A stretch of 64,000 nucleotides of DNA, taken from contig PJRA01000011.1 in the NCBI GenBank assembly GCA_016987375.1, forward strand, positions 1,290,227-1,354,226, in the 5' to 3' direction. The notes under the pieces were generated by a model. That model was not told the origin of the DNA and searched no databases. It saw only the letters and a program-made list of their open reading frames with translations. The position numbers and the translations under genes were made by a program. This stretch comes from Brachionus koreanus. Taxonomy: Eukaryota > Rotifera > Eurotatoria > Ploima > Brachionidae. This document shows positions 34,099-44,800 of the stretch, one piece after another (position 1 is the first letter of the stretch; each line of letters opens with the position of its first letter).

Positions 34099-37000
34099 TT
34101 AGAGCTCTAAAATAAAATTATTTTTACAATTTTTTATAAATTCTTCAAACTCATGCGTAAACCTCAAATTTAAATGAATATTAAATTTAATAAAACTAAA
34201 AATTAATTTACAATCTATTTTGTCATCACCATAATAAATATTCAAACTCTTGTAGTAAATTACTCCATTAATAGATTTTTCTTGATGAATAGTGAACGAA
34301 TTAATGATCACTTGTTCGAAATTTTTAACTGTTCTATAAGCAAAATAGATCAATTTAATCGAATCAAGGCCATAAAATGAATTTGGACTTAAAATTAAAT
34401 CTTTATTATTTTCAAAATTTAAACTCTCGAGTAAGACCAAATTTTTCAGAGCAAAATTCTCAATCATTTTTAAATTATTCGAATCCAGATCAACATTTTT
34501 TAAATTTAACAAATTACAAAATACATATTGCGTCAGATATTCTAATTTGTTGTAGCTCAAATTTAAAAATTGTAATGAAACTAATTCTTTGAAAATGGCA
34601 TCTGGCAAATTTCTGATTGAATTGTTCGATAAATCCAAAGTTTCCAGCATACTCAAGCTATCAAAAGAATTTTCTTCAATTACTTGAATTTGATTATTTT
34701 GCAGTAACAGAGTTTTAAGCTTAAAAAGATGACTAACAAAATTGTCTTGAAGGTGAACTATTCTATTATTGCTCAAATCCAGCAAAAGTAATTTATTGTA
34801 ATTATCAATCATTTCGTGCAACGAAACATTTTCTATCTGATTAAAGGCCATGTCAAGAACTATACATCTAAAATATGGCTCATCAATTTTATCTATAAAT
34901 TTAATGTCATTGTTTCTAAGATTCAAAGTCCTCAATTGAGTCACTTTTAAATCTTGCAATGCTTTGATAAAATTATTTTCTAAATTGAGCGTATAAAAGG
35001 CAAAATTGGAAAAAATGTCTTCTTCAATTGATATTATTCTATTATTACTTAGATCAAGAACTCCCAATGACTTCATTCCTTCGAACATACTTTTGTTTAA
35101 AAACTCTATTTTATTAGAGCTAAGATTTAAATGTTTCATTAAACTCAGTTGGTGTATTTTGGTCAAATTATTTGATCTAAGATCACAGGCAGATATATCT
35201 AATGAGCGAAACATTCCCAAATCATAGAAATTGCTATTGTCCAAAATTCTATTTCGAGTAAAACTGATGTCAATAAGTTCCAAAAAGGGAAGATCTCGAA
35301 AATCAATATCCACTGTGTAATTTAAGTTCAAATTGTTCAAAATAATTCTTTTTAGCGATTTTTTATTCAATTTACTAATATTAAATTCTGTGTTTTTTAA
35401 ATGGCCAAAATTAACCTCCTTCAAATGGTACAAAAATACAATATCATCAATTTGATCATTAGAAAGATATAAATTGGCCACATCAATTGATTGAAGATTT
35501 AGGAAATGTTTAAAAAAATCCACTTCAATATTTAAAATAGGATTAAAAGATAGATTTAAACTTTTTAATTGTGTTACATAATAGAAATTTTCGATTTTAA
35601 GCTCTTCGATTAAATTGCCGCGCAGGTCCAATGTACCCAAATTTTTGTATTTTTTTGATAGAAAATCAATTTTTTTTAATCTATTAAATTGAAGATAAAT
35701 TTTATTGACTAAAAAATAGTCACTTTTTGACTCATTTTGAATTAAATCTATTCTATTGTCGCTTAGATCTATAATTTGAGAATTTGAAAATAGATTATCA
35801 CTTAAAATGTCTAATTTATTGTATCTGATTTCGATTTTATTTGCACTCAACGATGAAGGATCTAGAATAAAGTTTTTATTCAATTCCAAATAGCTAAGAC
35901 TTAAATTTCTAAGAGAATTAGATGTAAAATTTTCCAATCGATTCTTTCGCAAAAATAATTGCTTTAGTTTGTGACATTTACTGAATGTTTTTGGTTGTAT
36001 GGTCTCCAAATAATTGTCCGATAAATCCAAATAAACCAGCTGTGGCAAATCAAATTTATTTAGTGTTTTCAAATTATTTTCTTGAATGAATAAATAACTT
36101 AAAGATGGAAGATTAGAAAAAGAGTCCATTTCAATTGATTTTATTTCATTATTGCTTATATCAAGTATTTCTAATTTTGACATTCCATCAAATAGACTTT
36201 TGTCTATAACTCTTAAAAGATTAGAACTAAGATTAAGCTTGGCTAAAGTTTTTTTGAACCATGAAAATGCTGCCGGATCAATATTTTTCAAAATATTCTG
36301 ACTTATACTCAATGTATTCAAAGAAATTAACCCTTCAAAAGTAAACTTTGAAATATTTAAAATTTTATTATAATTTAAATTTAGATTTGATAGTTTATTT
36401 AATCTTTTAAAACTTTCCTTTTCAATAAAATTAATTCTAGTACTTTCCAAAGATAGCTCAAATAAATCACTCAAATGGTTTAAATCGCTTTTATTAATTG
36501 AAGCAATGACCGTTTTTTCCAAGATTAGACAACTAATTTTCTCTAGCGGCTGAATTATTTCGAGAGAGGATATTTTTAGACCAGGAGCTATTAGATTGAT
36601 AATTTGTTTTGAATTATGAAATAGTTTGTCATCAATAATTGAAGCTTGATTGTACCCTATATTAATGGTTTCTAAACTGACTAAATCTGAAAATAAATGC
36701 CTTGAAAATTGTTTTAAATTATTGTTGGTGAGATACAATATTTTTAATTTTTCGAGTCCCTTAAATGTTTCTGAGCACAAATTCTCTATCTTATTAAAAC
36801 CAAGATTAAGAAAAGTTAATTTTTGCAGTAATTGAAACGTTACACAAGGTATGTTTGTTAATTTGTTGTTTGATAAATCGATTGATTCAATACTGGCAAG
36901 TTGTTTAAATAATTCTGAATTAATAGAATTTATTAAATTAACTCTAAAATTAATTTTTTTAAGATTTTTAAAATTTTTTGAAAATTTTCCATTTAATTCT

Positions 37001-37380
37001 TTGATACGATTAAAACCCAAATTTAGATAAGTTAAATGAGTTAAATTTGCTGAATAAAAACTTTCAGCAGTACTCAATTTATTGGATTTTAAAATCAAGG
37101 ATTCTAGGTTTATTATTTTGGTGAAAGCAAATGGTTCAATTGACTCGATTTGATTCTTGGACAAATCTAAATTTGTGCAATAAACCGATGCAAAAACGAA
37201 ATTAGGCAAAATTTTAAAATTCTTATTATTGACAATAATTTCATCATATTTTTCTTTTAGACTTATTTCACTAATGAATTCCAAGTAGCTTTTATTTTGA
37301 TAAAACTGATGAATCAAGCTTTCACATGAAATTAGATGAATAATTGTCCAGTATATTAAAATGATGTAAATATGTTTCAT
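34099..37380 (-). CDS. Large secreted leucine-rich-repeat protein
   Basis: Single exon. The chosen start at 37380 gives MKHIYIILIYWTIIHLISCE, a good signal peptide, and a 1093-aa protein. An upstream in-frame ATG at 37497 would add 39 hydrophobic residues and is less natural. Nearly the whole chain is extracellular-type LRRs of about 24 residues (LxxLxLxxNxIxxIxxxxFxxL), for example LEILDISNNEIKSIEMDSFS and LKTLLLQNNQIQVIEENSF. More than thirty repeats are visible by eye, with little linker sequence. No C-terminal membrane span or clear GPI signal is seen; it ends NCKNNFILEL. Architecture recalls chaoptin-like adhesion proteins, but this is only a structural comparison. No intron interrupts it. 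Confidence 0.8.
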   Translation of the reverse strand: MKHIYIILIYWTIIHLISCESLIHQFYQNKSYLEFISEISLKEKYDEIIVNNKNFKILPNFVFASVYCTNLDLSKNQIESIEPFAFTKIINLESLILKSNKLSTAESFYSANLTHLTYLNLGFNRIKELNGKFSKNFKNLKKINFRVNLINSINSELFKQLASIESIDLSNNKLTNIPCVTFQLLQKLTFLNLGFNKIENLCSETFKGLEKLKILYLTNNNLKQFSRHLFSDLVSLETINIGYNQASIIDDKLFHNSKQIINLIAPGLKISSLEIIQPLEKISCLILEKTVIASINKSDLNHLSDLFELSLESTRINFIEKESFKRLNKLSNLNLNYNKILNISKFTFEGLISLNTLSISQNILKNIDPAAFSWFKKTLAKLNLSSNLLRVIDKSLFDGMSKLEILDISNNEIKSIEMDSFSNLPSLSYLFIQENNLKTLNKFDLPQLVYLDLSDNYLETIQPKTFSKCHKLKQLFLRKNRLENFTSNSLRNLSLSYLELNKNFILDPSSLSANKIEIRYNKLDILSDNLFSNSQIIDLSDNRIDLIQNESKSDYFLVNKIYLQFNRLKKIDFLSKKYKNLGTLDLRGNLIEELKIENFYYVTQLKSLNLSFNPILNIEVDFFKHFLNLQSIDVANLYLSNDQIDDIVFLYHLKEVNFGHLKNTEFNISKLNKKSLKRIILNNLNLNYTVDIDFRDLPFLELIDISFTRNRILDNSNFYDLGMFRSLDISACDLRSNNLTKIHQLSLMKHLNLSSNKIEFLNKSMFEGMKSLGVLDLSNNRIISIEEDIFSNFAFYTLNLENNFIKALQDLKVTQLRTLNLRNNDIKFIDKIDEPYFRCIVLDMAFNQIENVSLHEMIDNYNKLLLLDLSNNRIVHLQDNFVSHLFKLKTLLLQNNQIQVIEENSFDSLSMLETLDLSNNSIRNLPDAIFKELVSLQFLNLSYNKLEYLTQYVFCNLLNLKNVDLDSNNLKMIENFALKNLVLLESLNFENNKDLILSPNSFYGLDSIKLIYFAYRTVKNFEQVIINSFTIHQEKSINGVIYYKSLNIYYGDDKIDCKLIFSFIKFNIHLNLRFTHEFEEFIKNCKNNFILEL

Positions 37381-40032
37381 TTTATTGTTGATCTTTAATA
37401 TAAGTATTTGTATTTGTTTGGTTAAAGCTGGTTCGATTTTGAAAAAAGAGAATAGAATCAAAAAAATGAAAATAAAAAATTTTATACAAGTTAACAATTA
37501 CAGTTTATTAATAATCTTAAAATTAGTAATAAGAGATGAATGACTATCAAATTTCAGTATTTATAATATATCATATAGCTGCATAATGAAAAAACTTGAA
37601 TTTTGGTAATTAATTAATTTCCAAAAAAAAAAGTGTCTATTAGAGACTTCCATAAAACGTTCTTTGTTTTAAAAGTATTTAAGTTATATAGGAGCCAAAA
37701 AAAAATCTTTTAATTTTAAAAGGAAAACTAATTAATATATATTGATATTCAAACAAGAAATTAATTAAAATTTGAACCTGACTAAAATAGTACTGGATAT
37801 TTATTTCAGAACCAAATAAATGGATGATTAAATTTTAGTTGAAAAAAGTTTTGAAACACAATTTTTAGAAATAAATTCATTTCAAAATTTTTGAAAAAAT
37901 TATTCTTTAGAGAATTTTTATTTAAAGATTGTTAAAAAAGTTTTGTATTTTTTAATAAATGCAAAACATTTAGTTACTTAGTCATTTATTTTTACACCTA
38001 AATAGAGTATTTTGAAATTTTTTGATAAATTTAATCAAGTTTTCAAATTAAAAAGTTGATTTATTAGTAAGGCAGCAATTTTACTTAGTCTTTGTTATTT
38101 ATTTCTTTATGAATATAAAATTAAAATTTATCAAAAATTCCAAAAACAATGTAATTAGCACCAAAAAATAAAATTAAAATAAAAAAATAACTAGTTATTT
38201 TTAATAATATGCCAACATTGAGCTTTTATTTTTCTTGACTTAGGCTTTTGAACCTTTATCTGTATCATAGTGTTGATTTTTCATGTAAAAAAAGCACTTA
38301 CAATAATATGCTCACAAATATAACTTTTGATTACAGGTACAAATTAAAAATGAACGACTCTAATCAAGCAATTAAAATCAACAAAACTTTCAGAAATCAA
38401 ACAATCAAAATCAAGCTGATGATAAGCCTTAAAAGTTAAGCATCTTCATATTGATAAAATTTAATTTTCGGTTTTTGTTTAAATATTCAATAGCTATTCA
38501 GCAATATCTGGCTTCACCTTAAATTCTTTTTTAATAGCTAATCAGTGGAAAATCAATTTAATATAATCTTTAAGCGTTCAATAAATTAAGGCAATGGTAC
38601 CTGTTCTCTAAAAGTATCAACATTTTTTATAGATTTATTGGTTGCTTCTAAAAATAGCAACACAAAACATTTTTTTTTCAAAAATTATATAAGCAGAATC
38701 ATTCAGAATCACACTTAGCAATACTTCTTCATTTTTGACTAAGGCTCAAATATCTCTTGTTAAAATTAGACTTGTTTATGAACACTTAAGTTAATGTTAT
38801 GACTTGACTTAAAACTTATAAACAAATCTGTTCAGAATTATTATTTAGAAATTATCATTTAGAAAATTATTTCGAAAAATTAGATGAAATAACAACTGAT
38901 GGCAAAATTGTGAATTTTTTTTGTAAAATTATTGCTATATTTAGAAACTTTTAAGAAATAATTAGTCAATAGTTATTTTGAGACAAATAACCCGATTTTA
39001 ATTTGAATATATTTTACGAAATGTTTCATTGAAAACTAATTTTGTTTTTAGTTTATACTAACTGTGTTTGAAGAATTTCCAAGCACAAGACTACTTTTGG
39101 TAGTTACTCAATATTTGAAATTTATTGATCTGGAAAAATAATAATTTTTATATCTTATTTGCATTTAATTTTGTTTCAAACATTTTCTGTCTTATTCAAT
39201 ACTACTTTTGATTGATATATTCATTCTATGCATAGAATTGACAGGTTTTTTTTTTCTCTTTGATGTTTTTCAGCAATAATTTGAATAGAAAAAACACAAG
39301 CAGCCAAAGGATTTATTTATAAAAAATCAAAAAAAAAATAAAATTCAATACGCAAAATTTTATAATATTCAATCATTTGATAGATTATCTGTTTATCTTT
39401 TCTAAAATATTGAAATATCTTTCACCCACTTGTATTATTATTTTTTTGAATTTTTGGAAACAAATTTTAGGACTAAAATCGAACGGATTTTTTTAAGATT
39501 TTAAACGATAAAAGTTTAATGTATATTAGTCATTTTTATCGATTTTGTTTTTTGATTTTAAAATAGTAAAAGAAATAATTAATCAATGAACCAGATCACT
39601 ATTACGATTACGTTAGTCTTCCTGCATTGTCAGTTTAGTTAAACTAAACTTGACCGTAGAATATTAACTATTATTATTACTATTTTGGTGCTCTAAAGAT
39701 TTGATTTTTTTTGATTTTTTATAAATAAATCCTTTTGCTTCTTGGGCTTTTTTTATTCAAATTCTTGCTAAAAAATATCAAAGAGAAAAAAAACCCTGCC
39801 AATTATTAAATATCCATTTGATAAAATGAAAAACTGTTTAAAATAACGAATATCTTTTTAATATTCGTTTATTTGCTATAAAATGAGACACTTGAATCAA
39901 ATTAATTTGAAGATTTTAATTTTGAAATTGAAATATTACTTAAAAATTATCCCAAACTCTTTTGACATTTAACTACCTTAAAACAACTTTAACATGAAGT
40001 TTAAAATTGATTTTAAAATTGAATTAAAATAA
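37381..40032. other. Intergenic AT-rich DNA with repeat debris
   Basis: No supported gene. Positions about 38705-38800 match the interior of the hAT-like element at 11580-11670 (shared AAATATCTCTTGTT and AGACTTGTTTAT). The short frame at 38248-38439 lacks any domain. Confidence 0.4.
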
Positions 40033-40788
40033 TTATTTATTATCATTTAAAGCTTTGTGTTTTTTCTTTTTATTTTGAGTTTTTATAATCACATCTTGAA
40101 TGACTTGATCAGAATCATGTTCTTTTCGTTTTTTATTTTCTGAATTAAGTGTATCAAGCATTTTTTCAGCAAGTAGTCTTTCTTGTTCCTCAATTCTGGC
40201 AAGCTTAGCACTCATTTTAATTCCATGCCGTGCTCCTCTTCAAATAAATAATAAAAAAATGGAACAAATTGTTTTGATAAAAGTACTTGTGCGCAGTCCG
40301 ACCTTCACAGAGTTTATATAAATCCTCGTCAGTGACATTTTTCAACTGATTTTTTTGTTTTTCTTTTTTTTCTTTTTTTTCTTTTATTTGCTCGTCACTA
40401 CTGGGTTCATTTTTGACCTCTTGTCCTCCAACAAGAACACTTTCTTGCTGAAATCTTGAGTAGAAATACTCCTTTCGATTCATCACACTTCTTGGTTTCT
40501 CTTCTTTTCCAATTCGTTTCTCAGCATCTTCAAGACCTTTAGATGTAGAGTCGAACAGATTCTCCCACCAGTTATTGGTAAACTGTTCGGATAGATTAAA
40601 ACCTACTCCAGAATTATTGAACTTCAATGAGACTTTGATTGGAACCGACTTTCCTTGGTTGTTCCGTCCCAGACCATCCCCTTCGTAAAACTTAGCTAAA
40701 ATTCCATGAAATAATACTTATTTTTACCTTCTTTCCAGCCGAATTTTTTTAGTTGGTCTTCGGCAAATTTTGATGAAAAACTTTTCAT
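40033..40788 (-). CDS. GPATCH4: G-patch domain protein, GPATCH4 family
   Basis: Three exons, 40788-40728, 40695-40287 and 40237-40033, encoding 224 aa. The introns are 32 and 49 bp; the first is close to the minimum seen for spliceosomal introns. The spliced N-terminus reads KFAEDQLKKFGWKEAKFYEG then DGLGRNN, a G-patch as in GPATCH4. The next block, VGFNLSEQFTNNWWENLFDS, and the junction CEGRTAHKGARHGIKMSAKL (intron 2 splits HK from GAR) match the family closely. A lysine-rich tail ends KKKKHKALNDNK, fitting a nucleolar protein. The human protein is linked to DEAH-helicase DHX15 through its G-patch. It is head-to-head with CIAPIN1, 164 bp between starts. Confidence 0.9.
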
Positions 40789-40952
40789 ATTTTTCCCCCA
40801 AAAAAAAAACAATAAAATCTCGTTGCAAGACACTACTTGCATAGAAAATTTAAAATACAAATATAATTTCTCAATTAAGCTAACACAGCCGCAGTTGATA
40901 TAAATTAGCAAAAATTTTCAAAATTAATGCATTTATCTTGTGACTAAAAAAA
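40789..40952. promoter_or_regulatory. Bidirectional promoter region, GPATCH4/CIAPIN1
   Basis: The two outward-facing ATGs are 164 bp apart, so the promoters must overlap or be shared. No TATA-like site or specific motif is convincing. Confidence 0.45.
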
Positions 40953-41714
40953 ATGAACGAAATAGTTCTCAATAATATTTTAAATAAGATAGAAGCTAAT
41001 ACCAATGTTCTATTAATTTATAGTGATGATTCAGTTCCTGAAGAACTAGAGCAATTGAAAAGCAAAATTTCGGGTAGATCAGTTAGCAAAATAGAGACCA
41101 AAAATTCATCTCAAGTTGATGCTTCATCACCAGCATACGATTTAATTATATCTTTAAACGGTGATTATAATTATGAAATTTACTTTAAAATTCTCAAACC
41201 AAATGGAAAAATTTTGATAACTGACCGAGAAAATGTGCAATCAATGCTTACATTAAATGGATTTCAGAACTTTGTACGAGAAGATTCATTTTGTGTTGCA
41301 CAAAAGCCGAATTTCGATGTTGGCGCTACTCGCAAACTAAACTTCAAGTCTTCAAAAAAAGTCTGGCAATTTGATGCAGATGATATTCAAGAAAATGATC
41401 TGATCAATACAGATGATTTGCTTGATGACCTTGATTTAAAGAAACCTCAAATGGTGGATAAGTTTGATTGTGGCACATCGGCTAGTGGTAAGAAAAAAGC
41501 ATGCAAAAATTGCAGTTGTGGTCTGGCCGAAGAGCTGGAAAACGAGGCATCTGGAGTCCAAAAAAAGAACCAAGCAACAGTCAAGTCAGCTTGTGGCAGT
41601 TGCTATTTAGGCGATGCGTTTAGATGCGCCAGCTGTCCCTATTTAGGCATGCCTGCTTTTAAACCAGGCGAGAAAGTTCAACTCTCTGGTGGTCTAGCTA
41701 AATCTGATCTTTAA
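40953..41714 (+). CDS. CIAPIN1: Anamorsin, cytosolic Fe-S assembly factor
   Basis: Intronless, 253 aa, somewhat shorter than the human protein (about 310). Residues 1 to about 120 form a degenerate methyltransferase-like domain ([14 protein letters not shown]). A linker follows, then the Fe-S binding region: motif A has [20 protein letters not shown] (first Cys plus CKNCSC) and motif B has [20 protein letters not shown], the invariant twin CX2C motif. All expected cysteines are present. The protein accepts electrons from the Ndor1/Tah18 diflavin reductase for cytosolic Fe-S assembly; this is known for the family. AATAAA signals follow at 41718 and 41746. VPS16 starts only 149 bp downstream on the same strand. 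Confidence 0.96.
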   Translation: MNEIVLNNILNKIEANTNVLLIYSDDSVPEELEQLKSKISGRSVSKIETKNSSQVDASSPAYDLIISLNGDYNYEIYFKILKPNGKILITDRENVQSMLTLNGFQNFVREDSFCVAQKPNFDVGATRKLNFKSSKKVWQFDADDIQENDLINTDDLLDDLDLKKPQMVDKFDCGTSASGKKKACKNCSCGLAEELENEASGVQKKNQATVKSACGSCYLGDAFRCASCPYLGMPAFKPGEKVQLSGGLAKSDL

Positions 41715-41863
41715 AATAATAAAACTAAACTCTTTTTATTTTTTCAATAAAATTTTAGTGACACAACAAAATAAATTTTTTACTCTTGCTTCATTTAAAA
41801 TCGTTATAAAACACGATTAGTTTGATCAATTAACTATGATTTAAATTTAATTAATTTATCAAG

Positions 41864-44800
41864 ATGAGTCATACTGAAAACTGGATATATGTTGATCAGA
41901 CAACTGAAATATTCAGGAAAAATGAGTTCTATGATCTAAAGTGGAATTTAGATAATTCAGAGGTAAAAGCAGCCAGCTTTGCAGGACCTATTGGTAATTT
42001 ACACTAATTTAAAAAATGGGTTATTCTAAATTACTGAAATGATCTCTTAATAAAAGAAACCTAAAAAAAAAAAAGATAATTAGTAATAATCGATTTTAGG
42101 CTCCCTATTTTTTTTATATTTTATTTAAAAAAAAAAAAACATTTATTCATTATAAAAAATTAAATACGGTTTATGGTCAAAAAATTTTTTAAACTAATTT
42201 TAATTTTGAATTCAACAGATTGAATTTTTTTATCAGTTAACAATTAACTCTTTGTAAGCATTTTCCTATTTTCCTACATTCTTTAAAATTTACAATGTCA
42301 AGTGTAAGACTGGTTTTGAATACTTTTTGTGACCAATTTGGTATACTTAATGTTTATCAGACACTATTTTTGTCTGATCATCTCATTTGAGAAATAGTTA
42401 CTTCTCACATGGCTATTGAGAGTCTAAAACTAAGGACGAAACTAAAAATAAATCAAGATGTTCAAATATTGAAAGGTTTTTTTGGTGCTTGATATTGTTA
42501 AGACCCGAATCTTGACAGTTCTCAAGCTCTTATTATTTCGTTAACTTTACTGAAGATTAAATCACTAACAGTTTTGACTCAGTACAAAACCACTTTTGAT
42601 GTTTCCAATTAAGCATTTTTAAAGCAAAGTTTTTTTATTTATTGATCCCACACAAGAAGTCTAAACAGGCTTCTACAAAATTACATCTTTTCTTGCTCTT
42701 AAGTTAAATAGCTTAAATAATTTTTGAAATTTTTATTTATCAAAAATCTAAAATAAAAAAATATTCAAATTAATTTTTTTTTGCAAAATATACTAATTTT
42801 AATGGAATGAAAAGCAAAAGGAAAAGCTAAAACAAAGGGTCGAAAAAACCTATCCAGGTTTTGAGTGTTAAAAGCGCTAAAAGTAAAAATCTTATCGTTA
42901 ATTACTGAAAAGTCCATGGCCTAATCATGCCATTTTAAAGCATTATATTCTTTAAAACTTCAAGATGTCATATTTTCTTTACTAATTGTCATATAGAAAA
43001 AAAAATTATATAATCCGAATCAGGTACCGAAAATTAAAGATCTGATAATTATTGAGATCTACAAAAAAATACCTAAAAAGTTTATTTTTATTATTTCCAT
43101 ATAAATTGCCCCATATCCTATCAATAAAATACACTTTAATATGAATTTTTAATGTGAAAAAAACTCATTAATTTGACTTATCAGAAAAAAATTAATTATA
43201 ATCAGATTTATTTCCATTTAAGCACTGACCCGTGACTTGAAAAAACCTGATATACGTCCCTTAATATCAATATACTCACAATCAGGCTATTCGATCAAAA
43301 CTTTTCAATTAGAAGAAAAATCAATGATAATTGGTATTGGATGGACTAGTAGTGAAGATTTGATGGTTATTTTTGAAAGTGGAGAAATCCAGATCCGTTC
43401 ATTATATGGTCAACTTAAAAGCTTATTTAATGTGATCAAAGACTCTAGAGCAATTGATTTTCAAATATTCAATACTGTAAACACATATACGGGATCGTAT
43501 ACTACTGGATGTGTGATTTTAAGTGCAAAAAATAAACTAGTTCTAGTTAAAGATGTTTATGATCCAAAAATTCAGCAATTTCCCGACATTCCTGGCTCTG
43601 GTGAACTAGACAGTTGGTGCATTATATCGACAGACAAAAATTGTACTGTTCTTGCCTCAAGACAAAATGATCTTTATCAAATAATCTATGGTGGAGTTCC
43701 GCAATTACTAGTAATAAGCTAAAAAATTGATTAATCTTTTAAACTTTTTTTTTTATAGAGATTAAATTTTGGTGTAGAATACAATTCAATCAAAAAACTA
43801 TTTGTGTCATTTAGTCACGACTTAGTTGCTTTAAATACAGATACTGGATATTTATTAGTATGTAATAATGAAATGACTCGTATTATTCATAAATATAAGG
43901 CTGATACCACAGAAACTGCATTGGACATAGCATGGATATCAAACAAAGCAATTCTAGCTTTATGGGATAATTTGTATTTGATTCCGCTGGGCAGTGATGA
44001 CATAAAAAATCATTTTGAAATGTAATTTTGAATTTTTTTAAAAATTTTATAAATTGAATTTATTTGATTAATTGAATTTATTATAATTTGCTTTTTGAAC
44101 CTAATCGAAAAGGTGAATATTGAAACAAAGAAATCAAAAATTTTAAATTTAAACAACTCTTTTTTTTAATGAATAAAATTCGTTCTGTAAATTGTATCAA
44201 TTGATACAAAATTTGTTTAAATTTCTAATAATTTCTAAATATTAATACATTGAGTGCGTAGCACAGTTACAGAGTTATTGTACAGGCTTAATTTGGGTGA
44301 TAAAAACTACGCATCAACTGATATTAACAGAACGAATTTTAGACCTTTGTTGAAAAAGCTGCTTAAATTTAAAATTTTTGATATTTTTTTGTATTAGGCT
44401 GAATCATTTATAAATTTTGAATTAATGAATAGAGATCCCTTCATTAATTTATTAGGCAATAAACATAAAAAGTCTTCATCGTCATCTGATTAATTGAAAA
44501 AAGGGATAATAATATTTGCTAATTTCATCTCTGATTTTATTTTGTTTTTAGAGTAGGGATTAAAAAAGACTTATAATATTTTAATAAAACTAATTTTGTA
44601 AATTCACAACAAATTTAATAAAAAATAAACAAATTTATTCAACCAATAATAAATTTGTTAAATCAAACAAAACATAATAAAAAAACAAAATATGTGTTTT
44701 CAGGAAAAAAAAAATAAACCGAAATTTTTTTGTTAACATAAAACAAAAAAATTAATTAATTAATAAAAAATGTAATTTATATACAATCATTTTTTTTTTG

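Noticed and set aside
37381..37497. Upstream in-frame ATG for the LRR gene
   Set aside because: It would place 39 extra hydrophobic residues before an already good signal peptide; kept only as an alternative start.
38248..38439. 63-codon plus-strand frame
   Set aside because: Short, Asn/Lys/Ile-rich and isolated in repeat-bearing intergenic DNA.
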